DNA of 23,786 nucleotides from NCBI GenBank assembly GCA_023390785.1, contig JAEWCE010000240.1, positions 1 to 23,786 of the forward strand, written 5' to 3'. The stretch comes from Pseudomonadota bacterium. GTDB taxonomy: Bacteria; Pseudomonadota; Alphaproteobacteria; Rhizobiales; Devosiaceae. Every line of letters begins with the position of its first letter. The stretch's first letter is position 1. This document shows positions 1-8,084 of this stretch, piece by piece. Under the pieces are notes generated by a model, which was not told where the DNA came from, ran no database searches, and saw only the letters and a list, made by a program, of their open reading frames with translations. A program made the translations under genes and the position numbers.

Positions 1-72
1 GTCTCAATTTGGAGAATGCCCACTTCCGGGCGGACGCATTTCCGTCACAAACGCTGGGGACCGGCAAAAGGT

Positions 73-621
73 TCACACCGGACCGCAATTCGCCAGCGCC
101 GCCAGGAATACAGCCACCGCCTCGGCCAGTGTTCCGGAATTGTCGATGCGGATGGCGCCGGGCAGGGGCACCGCCACCTCGCGGGCCAGCCGGCGTCTGA
201 TGTCGTCAGCGCTCTCCCGGCCACGCGCTGCCAGCCGGGCCGCCCGTACCTCCGGCGCCGCCTCGATCAACACCACCCGCAGATTGGGGAAGCGCCGCGC
301 CGCTTCGGCCACCATGGCGCGCGAGGCGTTGACGACCACGTGTCGTCCGGCCCGCAGATCGTCCTGCAGCGTCGCCGGCAGGCCGTAGCTCAAGCCATGC
401 GCCTGCCAGTCGAGCGCGAAAGCGCCAGCGGCGCGCATCCGGGCGAACTGCTCGGCACTCACGGAGTCGTGATCTTCCACGGCCGCCGCCGCGCTGCGGG
501 TGATGGTCCGGCGCGGAAACACCACGCCCGGATCGCCGCGCAGCGCCGTCTTCGCCGCTGCAATCAGCGTGTCTTTGCCGGCGCCCGACGGCCCTACCAC
601 CAGCACCAGGCAGCCGGCCAT
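73..621 (-). CDS. phnN: ribose 1,5-bisphosphate phosphokinase PhnN
   Basis: PhnN phosphorylates ribose 1,5-bisphosphate to PRPP, the last step by which the ribose product of C-P lyase returns to central metabolism. The 182-residue protein has a guanylate-kinase-like fold signature: an N-terminal P-loop GPSGAGKDT (residues 10-18), then the segment RRTITR (about residue 37), and an Arg-rich lid (AARGRESADDIRRRL). The length matches the family (about 185). Its ATG overlaps the phnM stop by one base (TGATG), so the two are translationally coupled, and the start is secure. The last gene of a DUF1045-phnM-phnN run. The 72 bases beyond its stop, up to the window edge, show no feature I can name. High confidence from P-loop plus context. 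Confidence 0.93.
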   Translation of the reverse strand: MAGCLVLVVGPSGAGKDTLIAAAKTALRGDPGVVFPRRTITRSAAAAVEDHDSVSAEQFARMRAAGAFALDWQAHGLSYGLPATLQDDLRAGRHVVVNASRAMVAEAARRFPNLRVVLIEAAPEVRAARLAARGRESADDIRRRLAREVAVPLPGAIRIDNSGTLAEAVAVFLAALANCGPV

Positions 622-1760
622 CAGCTCACCCGCCGGCCCTGCCGCAGGACGCCCTTGATCACCGGCATCTCCCCATGCATCCGCACCCGCACGAGATCGG
701 CACGTTTGCCCACCGTGATCTCGCCGCGGTCAGTGAGATGCGCCGCCCGCGCGGGCGTCGCCGTCACCATGGCAATGGCCCGCGGCAGGCTCACTCCCTC
801 GACCATCTGCGGCAGCATGAATGCCGCCTGGATCAGCGCCCCCGGCACATAGTCCGAGCTCAGCACGTCGAGGCAGCCTTCGCGCGCCAGATCCGTCGCG
901 GCGATGTTGCCTGAATGCGAGCCGCCGCGCACCACATTGGGCGCGCCCATCAGCACTGCGAGCCCCGCCGCATGCGACTGTTCCGCCGCCACCATGGTCG
1001 TCGGAAACTCGGCGATGCTCACCCCGTCTCGCACCGATTCCGCCACGTGCTCGGGTGTTGCGTCGTCATGGCTGGCGAAGGCAATACCGGCGGCCAGCCC
1101 GCGCTTCAGGATCGCCGCACGGTTCGCGGCGGCGTAACGCTCCTGCCGCTCGCGCCGCGCCGCGATGAACGTCTCGATTTCGGCATCCGAAAAGCGCATC
1201 CGCTCCTTGTAGAACGCGACGAACTTGCCCATCGTCTGGTACTGCCGTTGCCCCGGCGTGTGGTCCATCACCGAAGCCAGCTTCACCAGCGGTAGCCGGC
1301 AGAAGCGTTCGAAATCGTCGACAACGTCATGCGTCGGCAGTTCGCAGCGCAGATGCACCAGATGGTCGGCCCTGAGACGGCCGTCGGCGACGGCGGTGCT
1401 GATGGCCTGGATCAGCACTTCGACATGGTCGCCCATGCCGCCTTCTGAATGTTCAGGTTCCGAGCCGATGCGCACGGCGTCGAACACCGTGGTAATGCCC
1501 GAGCCGGCAATCTGCACGTCATGGGCCATCAGTGCGCCGAGCGGGTTCCAGTACACGCCCGGCCGCGGCCGGTAGTGCGCCTCCAATTGATCGGTATGGA
1601 GCTCGATCAGACCGGGGATCAGATAGTCGCCCTCGCAATCCTCCCCGACGTTGCCACCTGCATCCACCGCCGCGATCGTTCCATCTGTGATCTTCACGCT
1701 GCCGGTGACGATCTCGTCGCCCAGCACGACCCTGGCATTGGCGAACGCACTCTCCGTCAC
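621..1760 (-). CDS. phnM: alpha-D-ribose 1-methylphosphonate 5-triphosphate diphosphatase PhnM
   Basis: PhnM removes pyrophosphate from the ribose-5-triphosphate phosphonate intermediate before C-P bond cleavage by PhnJ. The 379-residue protein is an amidohydrolase-superfamily enzyme: a short N-terminal beta domain, the family metal site HTDQLE (residues 55-60), then the PhnM-specific stretch GVYWNPLGALMAHD, a VMDHTPGQRQY segment in the middle, the SHDD motif, and a C-terminal sequence (GEITVGKRADLVRVR) typical of amidohydrolase ends. The length is normal. The start is a GTG that overlaps the upstream stop (GTGA), with a strong AGGAGGT ribosome site 6-12 bases before it, which decides the start. 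Cytosolic. It is flanked in the same operon by DUF1045 and phnN; no phnG-L genes are in this window. Confidence 0.95.
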   Translation of the reverse strand: MTESAFANARVVLGDEIVTGSVKITDGTIAAVDAGGNVGEDCEGDYLIPGLIELHTDQLEAHYRPRPGVYWNPLGALMAHDVQIAGSGITTVFDAVRIGSEPEHSEGGMGDHVEVLIQAISTAVADGRLRADHLVHLRCELPTHDVVDDFERFCRLPLVKLASVMDHTPGQRQYQTMGKFVAFYKERMRFSDAEIETFIAARRERQERYAAANRAAILKRGLAAGIAFASHDDATPEHVAESVRDGVSIAEFPTTMVAAEQSHAAGLAVLMGAPNVVRGGSHSGNIAATDLAREGCLDVLSSDYVPGALIQAAFMLPQMVEGVSLPRAIAMVTATPARAAHLTDRGEITVGKRADLVRVRMHGEMPVIKGVLRQGRRVS

Positions 1761-2404
1761 GCGGCACCTCCTGAAAGTTCGAAGTCTTCGAGGCGCTCGA
1801 ACGGCGCCCCCGGTTGCGCCTCGCGGAAAAGCACCAGCCGGTCAAGCTGGATCGGCGCAGCCAGCGCGGCGGCGAACCACGCCTCCGCCTCGACCCGAAC
1901 CCCCGCCTGTCGCGCCGCAGGCAGCCGGTCGGTCAGCGTCATGTGGAACCGGAACTGCTCGAGCACATAGGGATAGCCGTAGAGGTCGACCAGCTCGCTT
2001 TGCCGCGCCGTCAGCGGCGCTCTGAGGCGTCGCGCCCGCTCCGCCGCGCTCAGCGGTGCCCGGAACGGCTCGAACGCCCTCACCACATCTGCCGCGAAAT
2101 CGGTCAGCGCCTGCGATTGCGGTTCGGTTGTCAGCGCCAGGAATGCCTCGATCGGCCGTGGCGCGAGATGTCTCAGGGCGACGGCCCGATGATGGGCGGC
2201 AAAATCCGCCAACGCTGAGGCGAGGGCAGGCCGGTCGCCTCCTGCCGCAAGCCGCATCGGCGCTTTGAGCGTCGCATGGAAGCCATAGCGTCGCGCCGAC
2301 ACTGTCGCGTCCTGCAGTTCCGGGCGCGCCAGCCATGCGGTCGCCGCGCGCTGCAGCACCGAGTCGGCGGCTGGCGCGAAATAGATGGCGAAACGCTCGG
2401 TCAT
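1757..2404 (-). CDS. DUF1045 phosphonate-operon protein, 2H phosphoesterase-like
   Basis: This is the DUF1045 protein (215 residues) regularly found in alphaproteobacterial phn operons; its reaction is not firmly known to me. Two H-x-T motifs are visible, HAT at residues 43-45 and HMT at 154-156, each in a hydrophobic strand context (YGFHATLKAP and FRFHMTL). That spacing is the hallmark of the 2H phosphoesterase superfamily, whose members open cyclic phosphates. The C-P lyase route makes a ribose 1,2-cyclic phosphate normally opened by PhnP, so a PhnP-like role is a reasonable inference, not shown here. I chose the ATG at 2404 because the protein then begins with the family-like MTERFAIYFAP; no good ribosome site precedes it. 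It is the first gene of its operon, divergent from the glycerate kinase, and its stop overlaps the phnM GTG. Confidence 0.85.
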   Translation of the reverse strand: MTERFAIYFAPAADSVLQRAATAWLARPELQDATVSARRYGFHATLKAPMRLAAGGDRPALASALADFAAHHRAVALRHLAPRPIEAFLALTTEPQSQALTDFAADVVRAFEPFRAPLSAAERARRLRAPLTARQSELVDLYGYPYVLEQFRFHMTLTDRLPAARQAGVRVEAEAWFAAALAAPIQLDRLVLFREAQPGAPFERLEDFELSGGAA

Positions 2405-2487
2405 GCTGGGGATGCGGTCACGGCAGGCTCTGGCTAGAACCGGCAGTTGACGGCATTGTGGCCGCCATCGCAAGCCTGTGAGCCACC

Positions 2488-3741
2488 ATGGAACGCGCCC
2501 TTCTCGAAGACCTGTTTCGCGCCGCTGTCGCCGCGGCCGATCCCGGCCGCGCGGTCGCCGCTCATCTGCCTCCGAAGCCGCGCGGACGCACCGTTGTCGT
2601 GGGCGCCGGCAAGGCCTCCGCCCAGATGGCCGCGGCCTTCGAGCGTCACTGGCCCGAGCCGGTGAGCGGCCTGGTCGTCACCCGCTACGGCTATGCCGTA
2701 CCCACCAATCGCATCGAAATCGTCGAGGCGTCGCACCCGGTCCCCGACGAGGCCGGCTACCTCGCCGCACGCCGCATCATGTCGACGGTACACGGCCTTG
2801 GCCCCGATGACCTGGTCGTGGCGCTTATCTCGGGTGGTGGCTCGGCGCTGTTGCCCTCGCCCGGAACCGGCATGAGCTTCGAGGACGAGCAGGAGGTGAC
2901 GCGTATCCTGCTCGCCTCCGGCCTGCCGATTTCGGTGATGAACCAGGTGCGCAACGAGCTGAGCGCCATCAAGGGCGGCCGTCTCGCGGCGCTTGCAGCA
3001 CCGGCGCGTGTCGCGACCCTCATCGTCTCAGATGTGGCCGGCGACGATCCGGCGCTGGTTGCCTCCGGGCCCACGGTGCCGATCGCCGGCTCCCGCGCCG
3101 AGGTTCGCCACCTGCTGGCGCTGCACGGGATCACCCTGCCGCCGGCGGCCGCGGCGTTGCTTGCCTCCAACGACAATCCCGCGCCGCGTCCCGACGAGCC
3201 GCGCTTCGCCAACAACAGCGTCAACATCGTCGCCTCGTCTGCATTGTCGCTCGATGCTGCCGCCGCGCTCGGCCGGCAGCGGGGCCTCAATAGCCACATT
3301 CTTTCCGATGCCATCGAGGGCGAGGCGCGCGACGTGGCGCAGGTGCTCGCGGCCCTGAGCAAGGAGGTCGATCTGCGCGACCGGCCGTTCCAGCGCCCGG
3401 CGCTGCTGCTTTCGGGTGGCGAGACCACCGTGACGGTGCGCGGCCAGGGCAAGGGCGGCCGAAACTCGGAATTCCTGCTGTCATTCGCGCTCGCCATCGA
3501 GGGCGTTGATGGCATCTGCGCACTCGCCGCCGACACTGACGGCATCGACGGTTCGGAGGACAACGCCGGCGCCGTCGCCGACGGCACCACCTGTGCGCGC
3601 ATGCGGCAGGCGGGCATCGACCCGCGCGCCGCCCTCGCCGGTAATGACGCCTACACCGCCTTCAAGGCCATCGACGCGCTGGTCACGACCGGGCCGACCG
3701 GCACTAATGTCAACGACTTCCGTGCCATCCTGATCAGGTGA
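2488..3741 (+). CDS. ttuD: glycerate 2-kinase (MOFRL/TtuD-GckA family)
   Basis: Members of this family phosphorylate D-glycerate to 2-phosphoglycerate in glyoxylate, serine-cycle or tartrate/hydroxypyruvate metabolism; many are mislabelled hydroxypyruvate reductase. The 417-residue protein shows the N-terminal nucleotide-binding segment VVVGAGKASAQMA with the conserved Lys at about residue 42, the glycine-rich loop ISGGGSALLPSP (about 114-125), and a C-terminal MOFRL domain with GGETTVTVRG, GKGGRNSEF, AADTDGIDG and TTGPTGTNVND. All conserved blocks are intact and the length is normal. The ATG at 2488 is preceded only by a weak GTGAG. It is divergent from DUF1045 with 83 bases between the two starts, and it converges on the MFS gene. 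It appears to be a single-gene unit. A direct metabolic link to the phn genes is not evident. Confidence 0.9.
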   Translation: MERALLEDLFRAAVAAADPGRAVAAHLPPKPRGRTVVVGAGKASAQMAAAFERHWPEPVSGLVVTRYGYAVPTNRIEIVEASHPVPDEAGYLAARRIMSTVHGLGPDDLVVALISGGGSALLPSPGTGMSFEDEQEVTRILLASGLPISVMNQVRNELSAIKGGRLAALAAPARVATLIVSDVAGDDPALVASGPTVPIAGSRAEVRHLLALHGITLPPAAAALLASNDNPAPRPDEPRFANNSVNIVASSALSLDAAAALGRQRGLNSHILSDAIEGEARDVAQVLAALSKEVDLRDRPFQRPALLLSGGETTVTVRGQGKGGRNSEFLLSFALAIEGVDGICALAADTDGIDGSEDNAGAVADGTTCARMRQAGIDPRAALAGNDAYTAFKAIDALVTTGPTGTNVNDFRAILIR

Positions 3742-3754
3742 TCCGCAGCGGCTG

Positions 3755-3781
3755 GCCGAGCGAGCCTCGCGCTCGTTCGGC
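3755..3781. terminator. bidirectional stem-loop between convergent genes
   Basis: An 11-bp stem, GCCGAGCGAGC (3755-3765) pairing with GCTCGTTCGGC (3771-3781) with one G-U pair and a 5-base loop, lies 13 bases after the glycerate kinase stop and 27 bases beyond the stop of the opposing MFS gene. It has no clear U tract on either strand, so it may be a weak or Rho-assisted terminator, or only an mRNA end-protecting hairpin. Confidence 0.55.
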
Positions 3782-3808
3782 AAGAGCCTTGGGTTTCGGA
3801 GAGGGACG

Positions 3809-5014
3809 CTACGCCCGTCTCGCGCTCGGGAAATTCGGCAGGAAGATCGTCAACAGCCCGAGGAACGGCAGGTAACTGGTGACCTGGAAGACGAAGTCGA
3901 TGCCTTTGACGTCTGCCAGCGCCCCCAGCGCCGCCGCGCCGATGCCACCGGCACCGAACGCGAGGCCGAAGAAGATCCCCGCGATCATGCCGATGCGGCC
4001 CGGCATCAGCTCCTGGGCAAACACCACGATCGCCGAGAACGCCGACGAGAACACGATTCCGATGACCACCGCGAGGATCGCCGTCCAGGTCAGATCGGCA
4101 TAGGGCAGGGCCAGGGTGAACGGCAGTACGCCCAGTACCGACAGCCAGATGACGAACTTGGCGCCATAGCGGTCGCCGATCGGCCCGCCGAGGAAGGTGC
4201 CAACCGCCGAGGCCGCGAGGAACAGGAACAGCATCAACTGGCTCTGCTGCACCTCCATGCCGAACTTCTGGATCAGGTAGAAGGTGTAGTAGTTGCTCAC
4301 CGCCGCCATGTAGATGTTCTTGGTGAAGGTCAGCAGCGTCAGCACCACCAGGGCGATCATCGTGGTGCGCATGTCGAAGGGCAGGGCGGTGCTCGCCTTC
4401 GGCTTCAGGGCCTGGGCGCGCTGGTGGTTCGAATACCAGCGACCCACCCAGCTCAGCACCAGCATGCCGCAGAGGGCGGCCAGCGCGAACCAGGCCACAG
4501 AGCTTTGTCCGCGCGGCAGCACCACGAATGCCGCCAGCAGCGGCCCCACCGCCTGCCCGGCATTGCCGCCCACCTGGAACGTCGATTGCGCAAAACCGTA
4601 GCGTCCGCCTGCGGCCAGCCGTGCCACGCGCGAGCTTTCGGGATGGAACACCGCCGAGCCGAAGCCGATCAGCGCCGAGCCGGCCAGCAGCAGCGGGTAG
4701 CTCTGGGCGAAGCCGAGGACGATCAGCCCGACCAGCGTCGACGCCATGCCGGCGGCGATCGAATAGGGCAGCGGCCGCTTGTCGGTATAAATGCCGATGA
4801 TCGGCTGCAGCAGCGACGCCGTGCACTGGAAGGTCAGCGTCAGCAGGCCGAGTTGCACGAAATCCAGCCCGTAATTCTGCTTGAGGATCGGGTAGATCGC
4901 GGTCAGCAGCGACTGCATGATGTCGTTGATGCCGTGGCAGAGCGCCACCGCGAAGATGATGGCGAAGGTGGTGCGCTGGGTGGTGGTGGCGTGGGGCAGG
5001 GCGGTGGTCGTCAC
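3809..5014 (-). CDS. fsr: MFS transporter, fosmidomycin-resistance (Fsr) family
   Basis: This is an inner-membrane exporter of the major facilitator superfamily, 401 residues, with about 12 hydrophobic segments. Its sequence closely follows the E. coli Fsr pattern: IQSL-type segment DIMQSLLTAIYP in helix 1, TFQCTASLLQP before helix 3, the diagnostic VFHPESSRVARLAAGGRYGFAQSTFQVGGN, and VAWFALAALCG before the central loop, which contains a basic stretch. Known family members expel fosmidomycin and some other compounds; the natural substrate here is unknown. The start is GTG at 5014 with AGGAGAT upstream, starting nine bases before the GTG. It is divergent from the cupin gene across a 134-base gap in which I could not find convincing promoter boxes, and it is convergent with the glycerate kinase. 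Family assignment is strong; function as a drug pump is inference. Confidence 0.88.
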   Translation of the reverse strand: MTTTALPHATTTQRTTFAIIFAVALCHGINDIMQSLLTAIYPILKQNYGLDFVQLGLLTLTFQCTASLLQPIIGIYTDKRPLPYSIAAGMASTLVGLIVLGFAQSYPLLLAGSALIGFGSAVFHPESSRVARLAAGGRYGFAQSTFQVGGNAGQAVGPLLAAFVVLPRGQSSVAWFALAALCGMLVLSWVGRWYSNHQRAQALKPKASTALPFDMRTTMIALVVLTLLTFTKNIYMAAVSNYYTFYLIQKFGMEVQQSQLMLFLFLAASAVGTFLGGPIGDRYGAKFVIWLSVLGVLPFTLALPYADLTWTAILAVVIGIVFSSAFSAIVVFAQELMPGRIGMIAGIFFGLAFGAGGIGAAALGALADVKGIDFVFQVTSYLPFLGLLTIFLPNFPSARRA

Positions 5015-5148
5015 GATCGAATCTCCTGCCGTCTCCTACTCCTGGTTGCGGCGCTTGCCGAGGCCGCCGAAAGCCCGGATCGTCCACTTCTGTTCGCATT
5101 GACCTCGGCGATGCGCCTCGGGCACCCTGCGTGCAAAGGAGTCTCGCC

Positions 5149-5646
5149 ATGTACGACACGCTCAACGGCTCGGCCCATCCCCAGGCGGCCAGGGAGGCCC
5201 AGATCATGGCCGTCCCCGAGGACGAGCGGGTGTGGGTACCGCAGGCCGACGGCGTATGGTTCCGGCCTCTGCTGCTCAATACCGTCCAGGGACAGTGGTG
5301 CAACCTGCTGCGCGTCCGCCGCGCCGGCATCCTCAGCCGCCACCTGCACCCGGCGCCGGTGCATGGCTACGTCATCAAGGGTCGCTGGCACTATCTCGAG
5401 CACGACTGGGTGGCGGAAACCGGCTCCTACGTGTTCGAGCCGCCGGGAGAAATCCACACTCTCACCGTTCCGGACGACTGCGCCGAAATGATCACCTTCT
5501 TCAATATTTCCGGCTGCATGGTCTACCTCGATACGGACAACCGCCAGATAGGCTTCGAGGACGTCTTCACCAAGATCGATATGTGCCGCCGCCACTATGA
5601 TGCTGTCGGCCTGGGCGCCGGCTATATCGACCAGTTCATACGCTAG
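5149..5646 (+). CDS. cupin-fold protein related to 2,4'-dihydroxyacetophenone dioxygenase
   Basis: A 165-residue single-domain cupin. Motif 1 is visible as HLHPAPVHGYVIKG (H65, H67 and H72 as candidate ligands) and motif 2 as PPGEIHTL (H103), so a mononuclear metal site is plausible. The overall pattern (VWVPQADGVWFRPL near the N-terminus, WCNLLRVRRAGILSRH, YVFEPPGEIHTL, MVYLDTD) resembles the 2,4'-dihydroxyacetophenone dioxygenase family, which cleaves an aromatic ketone. Many homologues of this type have no known substrate, so the reaction is not claimed. The ATG at 5149 has AAAGGAG (5135-5141) at good distance and is preferred over the longer frame. Only 12 bases separate it from the downstream SDR gene, so the two probably form an operon and may act on the same compound. 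Confidence 0.8.
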   Translation: MYDTLNGSAHPQAAREAQIMAVPEDERVWVPQADGVWFRPLLLNTVQGQWCNLLRVRRAGILSRHLHPAPVHGYVIKGRWHYLEHDWVAETGSYVFEPPGEIHTLTVPDDCAEMITFFNISGCMVYLDTDNRQIGFEDVFTKIDMCRRHYDAVGLGAGYIDQFIR

Positions 5647-5658
5647 AGGAGCGCTCCA

Positions 5659-6372
5659 GTGCAGATCACTTACAAGGACAAGACCGTGCTCGTCGTCGGC
5701 GGCACTTCGGGCATCGGTGCCGGCATCGTCGGTGCCTTTGCCGGCAGTGGCGCCAGCGTCATCGCGACCGGTGCCACCGAAGCCGAGGTGCGTGCTGCGC
5801 GCGGCAACGCGCTGTTCCACGTGCTCGACGTGCGCGACAATGCGGCGGTAAAGTCATATGTTGCCGGTCTTTCGCGGGTCGACGTCGTGGTCAACTGCGC
5901 CGGCATCATCAAGCGCGCCGAAGAGTACGATCCCGAAACGTTCGACCTGCTGCTCGACGTCAATTTGTCGGGCACCATGCGCGTCTGCGTCGCCTCGCGG
6001 CCCTTGCTCAAGGCGAGTGGCGGCGCGATTCTGAACATCGGCTCGATCTTCAGTCTGCTCGGCGCGCCGCATGCCCCGGGCTATGCCGCGAGCAAAGGCG
6101 GCGTGGCCCTGCTTACACGCTCGCTCGCGGGCAATTTCGCTGCCGACGGCATTCGCGTCAACGCGTTGGCGCCCGGCTGGATCGACGCCGGTATCGCGGT
6201 CGCGGCGCTCAGCAATCCCGAAACCGCGGCGCGCATCAAGCCACGTATCCCCCTCGTCCGCTACGGCACACCAGAGGACGTCGCCAACGCGGCGCTCTTC
6301 CTCTGTTCGCCCTATGCCGCCTACATCACAGGGGCCGTGCTGCCGGTCGACGGAGGCTATCTTGCCGGTTGA
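5659..6372 (+). CDS. short-chain dehydrogenase/reductase (SDR)
   Basis: A 237-residue classical SDR that should oxidise or reduce a hydroxyl/ketone using NAD(P). The nucleotide-binding motif GGTSGIG (14-20), the NCAG variant of NNAG (79-82), N102, and the catalytic S129, Y142 and K146 (YAASK) are all present, as is the C-terminal block ITGAVLPVDGGY. The substrate cannot be read from sequence. The start is GTG at 5659 with AGAGGAG at 5645-5651. It sits 12 bases after the cupin gene, and its last 11 bases overlap the start of the VIT-family gene. It is probably the second step of a two-enzyme route with the cupin protein. High confidence in the family, low in substrate. Confidence 0.92.
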   Translation: MQITYKDKTVLVVGGTSGIGAGIVGAFAGSGASVIATGATEAEVRAARGNALFHVLDVRDNAAVKSYVAGLSRVDVVVNCAGIIKRAEEYDPETFDLLLDVNLSGTMRVCVASRPLLKASGGAILNIGSIFSLLGAPHAPGYAASKGGVALLTRSLAGNFAADGIRVNALAPGWIDAGIAVAALSNPETAARIKPRIPLVRYGTPEDVANAALFLCSPYAAYITGAVLPVDGGYLAG

Positions 6373-7078
6373 CACGGCCTACTCGATCCACTCGGAGACG
6401 CATTATGTCCACCGCATCGGCTGGTTGCGCGCCGCAGTGCTCGGCGCCAATGACGGCGTCGTGTCGGTGGCGAGCGTACTGGTGGGTGTGGCGGCCGCGG
6501 GCTCGCCGCACAATACAGTAGTCCTCTCCGGACTGGCGGCGCTGGTGGCGGGCGCTATGTCGATGGCGGCCGGCGAATATGTATCGGTGAGCTCGCAGGC
6601 CGACACCGAGCGGGCCGACCTCGCGCGGGAGAAATCCGAGATCGCGGCGCATTGGGACGACGAGCTCGAGGAACTCGCAACCATCTACCAGCGCCGCGGC
6701 CTCGACCCGCAGCTCGCCCATCAGGTGGCGCGCCAGCTCATGGAGACCGACGCGCTCGGCGCCCATGCACGCGACGAGCTCGGCATCACCGAAACCTCGG
6801 CGTCCAATCCGCTGCAGGCGGCGTGGACGTCGGCGGTCACCTTCACCGCCGGTGCGGCCCTGCCGCTGCTCGCGGCCTGGTTCAGCGGCAGCGGCACGGC
6901 GACGCTCTTGGCCGTCGCCATTGTCTCGCTCATCGTACTGCTGATCCTCGGCGGGCTGGGTGCTCAGACCGGCGGCGCGCCCCTGTGGAAGGGTGCCTTG
7001 CGCGTCGCCTTCTGGGGCGTACTGGCCATGGTTGCGACCTATGTCGTCGGAGCCCTGTTCGGCACAGTTGCGGCGTAG
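6362..7078 (+). CDS. VIT-family (VIT1/CCC1) iron/manganese transporter
   Basis: A 238-residue integral membrane protein of the vacuolar iron transporter family; bacterial members are thought to export Fe2+ or Mn2+. It opens with the typical HSETHYVHRIGWLRAAVLGANDGVVSVAS, followed by TM2 with AGAMSMAAGEYVSVSSQADTE, a long acidic cytosolic helical region (residues about 80-140, rich in Glu, expected to bind metal), then three more hydrophobic helices. No ATG is available; I chose TTG at 6362 because a GGAGG at 6352-6356 lies just upstream and conserved sequence begins within a dozen residues. This start lies inside the end of the SDR gene, an 11-base overlap, so translation is probably coupled. 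It converges on the aldo/keto reductase with a single base between stops. The transported ion is not determined. Confidence 0.88.
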   Translation: MPVDTAYSIHSETHYVHRIGWLRAAVLGANDGVVSVASVLVGVAAAGSPHNTVVLSGLAALVAGAMSMAAGEYVSVSSQADTERADLAREKSEIAAHWDDELEELATIYQRRGLDPQLAHQVARQLMETDALGAHARDELGITETSASNPLQAAWTSAVTFTAGAALPLLAAWFSGSGTATLLAVAIVSLIVLLILGGLGAQTGGAPLWKGALRVAFWGVLAMVATYVVGALFGTVAA

Positions 7079-7079
7079 C

Positions 7080-8006
7080 TCAGAGCCCCGCTTCGGTAAG
7101 CTGTGCCAGTTCGTCCGCACTTAGGACCAGCCGCGCGCCATCGGTCAGCGCCTTTAGCTGCTCGACCGACGTTGCCGAGGCGATGGCGCCACCGACGCCG
7201 GGCTGCGCTGCGATCCAGGCGATGCTGACCGCCGCGGGGGTGGTGTGACGGTGCTTGCTCACCGCGTCGAGCGCCTGAAGAATGCGCTCGCCCTTGGGGT
7301 TGAGGTACTTCTCGACCGCCGCCTTGCCGCGCGGGCTCTTGTCGGCATCGGCGACGCTGCGGTACTTGCCGGCGAGAAAGCCACGCGCCAGGCTGAAATA
7401 GCCGATGCCGGAAACCTGTTCGCGCACGCAGATGTCCTGCACCTGCGCAAAGCCGGCGCGGTCGTACAGGTTGAATTCGTTCTGCACCGTCTCGTAACGT
7501 GCCAACCCCTTTTCGGCGGAAATCTTCAGCGCTTCGCTCAGCAGCTTGGCGTCCTGATTGGAGCTGCCGATGAAGCGGACCTTGCCCGCCCGCACCAGCC
7601 GGTCGAATGCGCCCAGCGTTTCCTCCTGCGGGGTCGATGGGTCGGGCCAGTGGCTCTGGTAGAGATCGATCACATCGGTCTGCAGCCGCCGCAGCGAGTT
7701 TTCGACCTCCTCGGTGATCCATTTGGCGCTGAGATCGCGGTGTCCCTGGCCCATGTCCGAGCCCACCTTGGTGAACACCAGCACCCTGTCGCGGTTGCCG
7801 CGTGCCTTCATCCAGTTGCCAAGGATGGTTTCCGACTTGCCCTTGCCGTAGGAGTCGGAAGTGTCGACTGCCGCAAAGCCGGCATCGACATAGGCGTCGA
7901 GGACCCGGAAGGCGTCATTCTCCTCCAGCGTCCAGCCCAGCACATTGCAGCCGAAGACGAGGGGTTCAATGCTGAGGTCGGTGCGGCCGAGGCGGCGGGC
8001 AGTCAT
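7080..8006 (-). CDS. aldo/keto reductase
   Basis: A 308-residue NADPH-dependent oxidoreductase with the (beta/alpha)8 fold. The catalytic tetrad is visible as D48, Y53 (TSDSYGKGKSE), K80 (VFTKVG) and H119 (QSHWPD). Other family blocks are GSSNQ (substrate/cofactor region), the YFSLARGFLAGKY segment, and a C-terminal cofactor loop (ASATSVEQLKAL). This pattern resembles the general stress or sugar-aldehyde AKR group rather than potassium-channel beta subunits. The ATG at 8006 has a GGAG about 10 bases upstream. It lies 78 bases downstream of the VOC gene on the same strand, so the two may be cotranscribed and could both deal with reactive carbonyls (inference). The substrate is unknown. Confidence 0.92.
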   Translation of the reverse strand: MTARRLGRTDLSIEPLVFGCNVLGWTLEENDAFRVLDAYVDAGFAAVDTSDSYGKGKSETILGNWMKARGNRDRVLVFTKVGSDMGQGHRDLSAKWITEEVENSLRRLQTDVIDLYQSHWPDPSTPQEETLGAFDRLVRAGKVRFIGSSNQDAKLLSEALKISAEKGLARYETVQNEFNLYDRAGFAQVQDICVREQVSGIGYFSLARGFLAGKYRSVADADKSPRGKAAVEKYLNPKGERILQALDAVSKHRHTTPAAVSIAWIAAQPGVGGAIASATSVEQLKALTDGARLVLSADELAQLTEAGL

Positions 8007-8084
8007 TGCAAGCTCCAGAACGCAGGGTCGTTGTCAGTGGACAATCACCCTAGCCGCCACACGGTTGCCCGCACAGGGCGCCGC

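Noticed and set aside
16..852. Long plus-strand open frames opposite phnN and phnM
   Set aside because: They are high-GC antisense shadows, Arg/Ala/His-rich with no recognisable motif. The minus-strand genes have P-loop and amidohydrolase motifs and coupled starts.
2447..2452. TTGACG as a -35 box for the glycerate kinase gene
   Set aside because: The position 17 bases on (GCAAGC) is not a -10, and transcription would start almost at the ATG.
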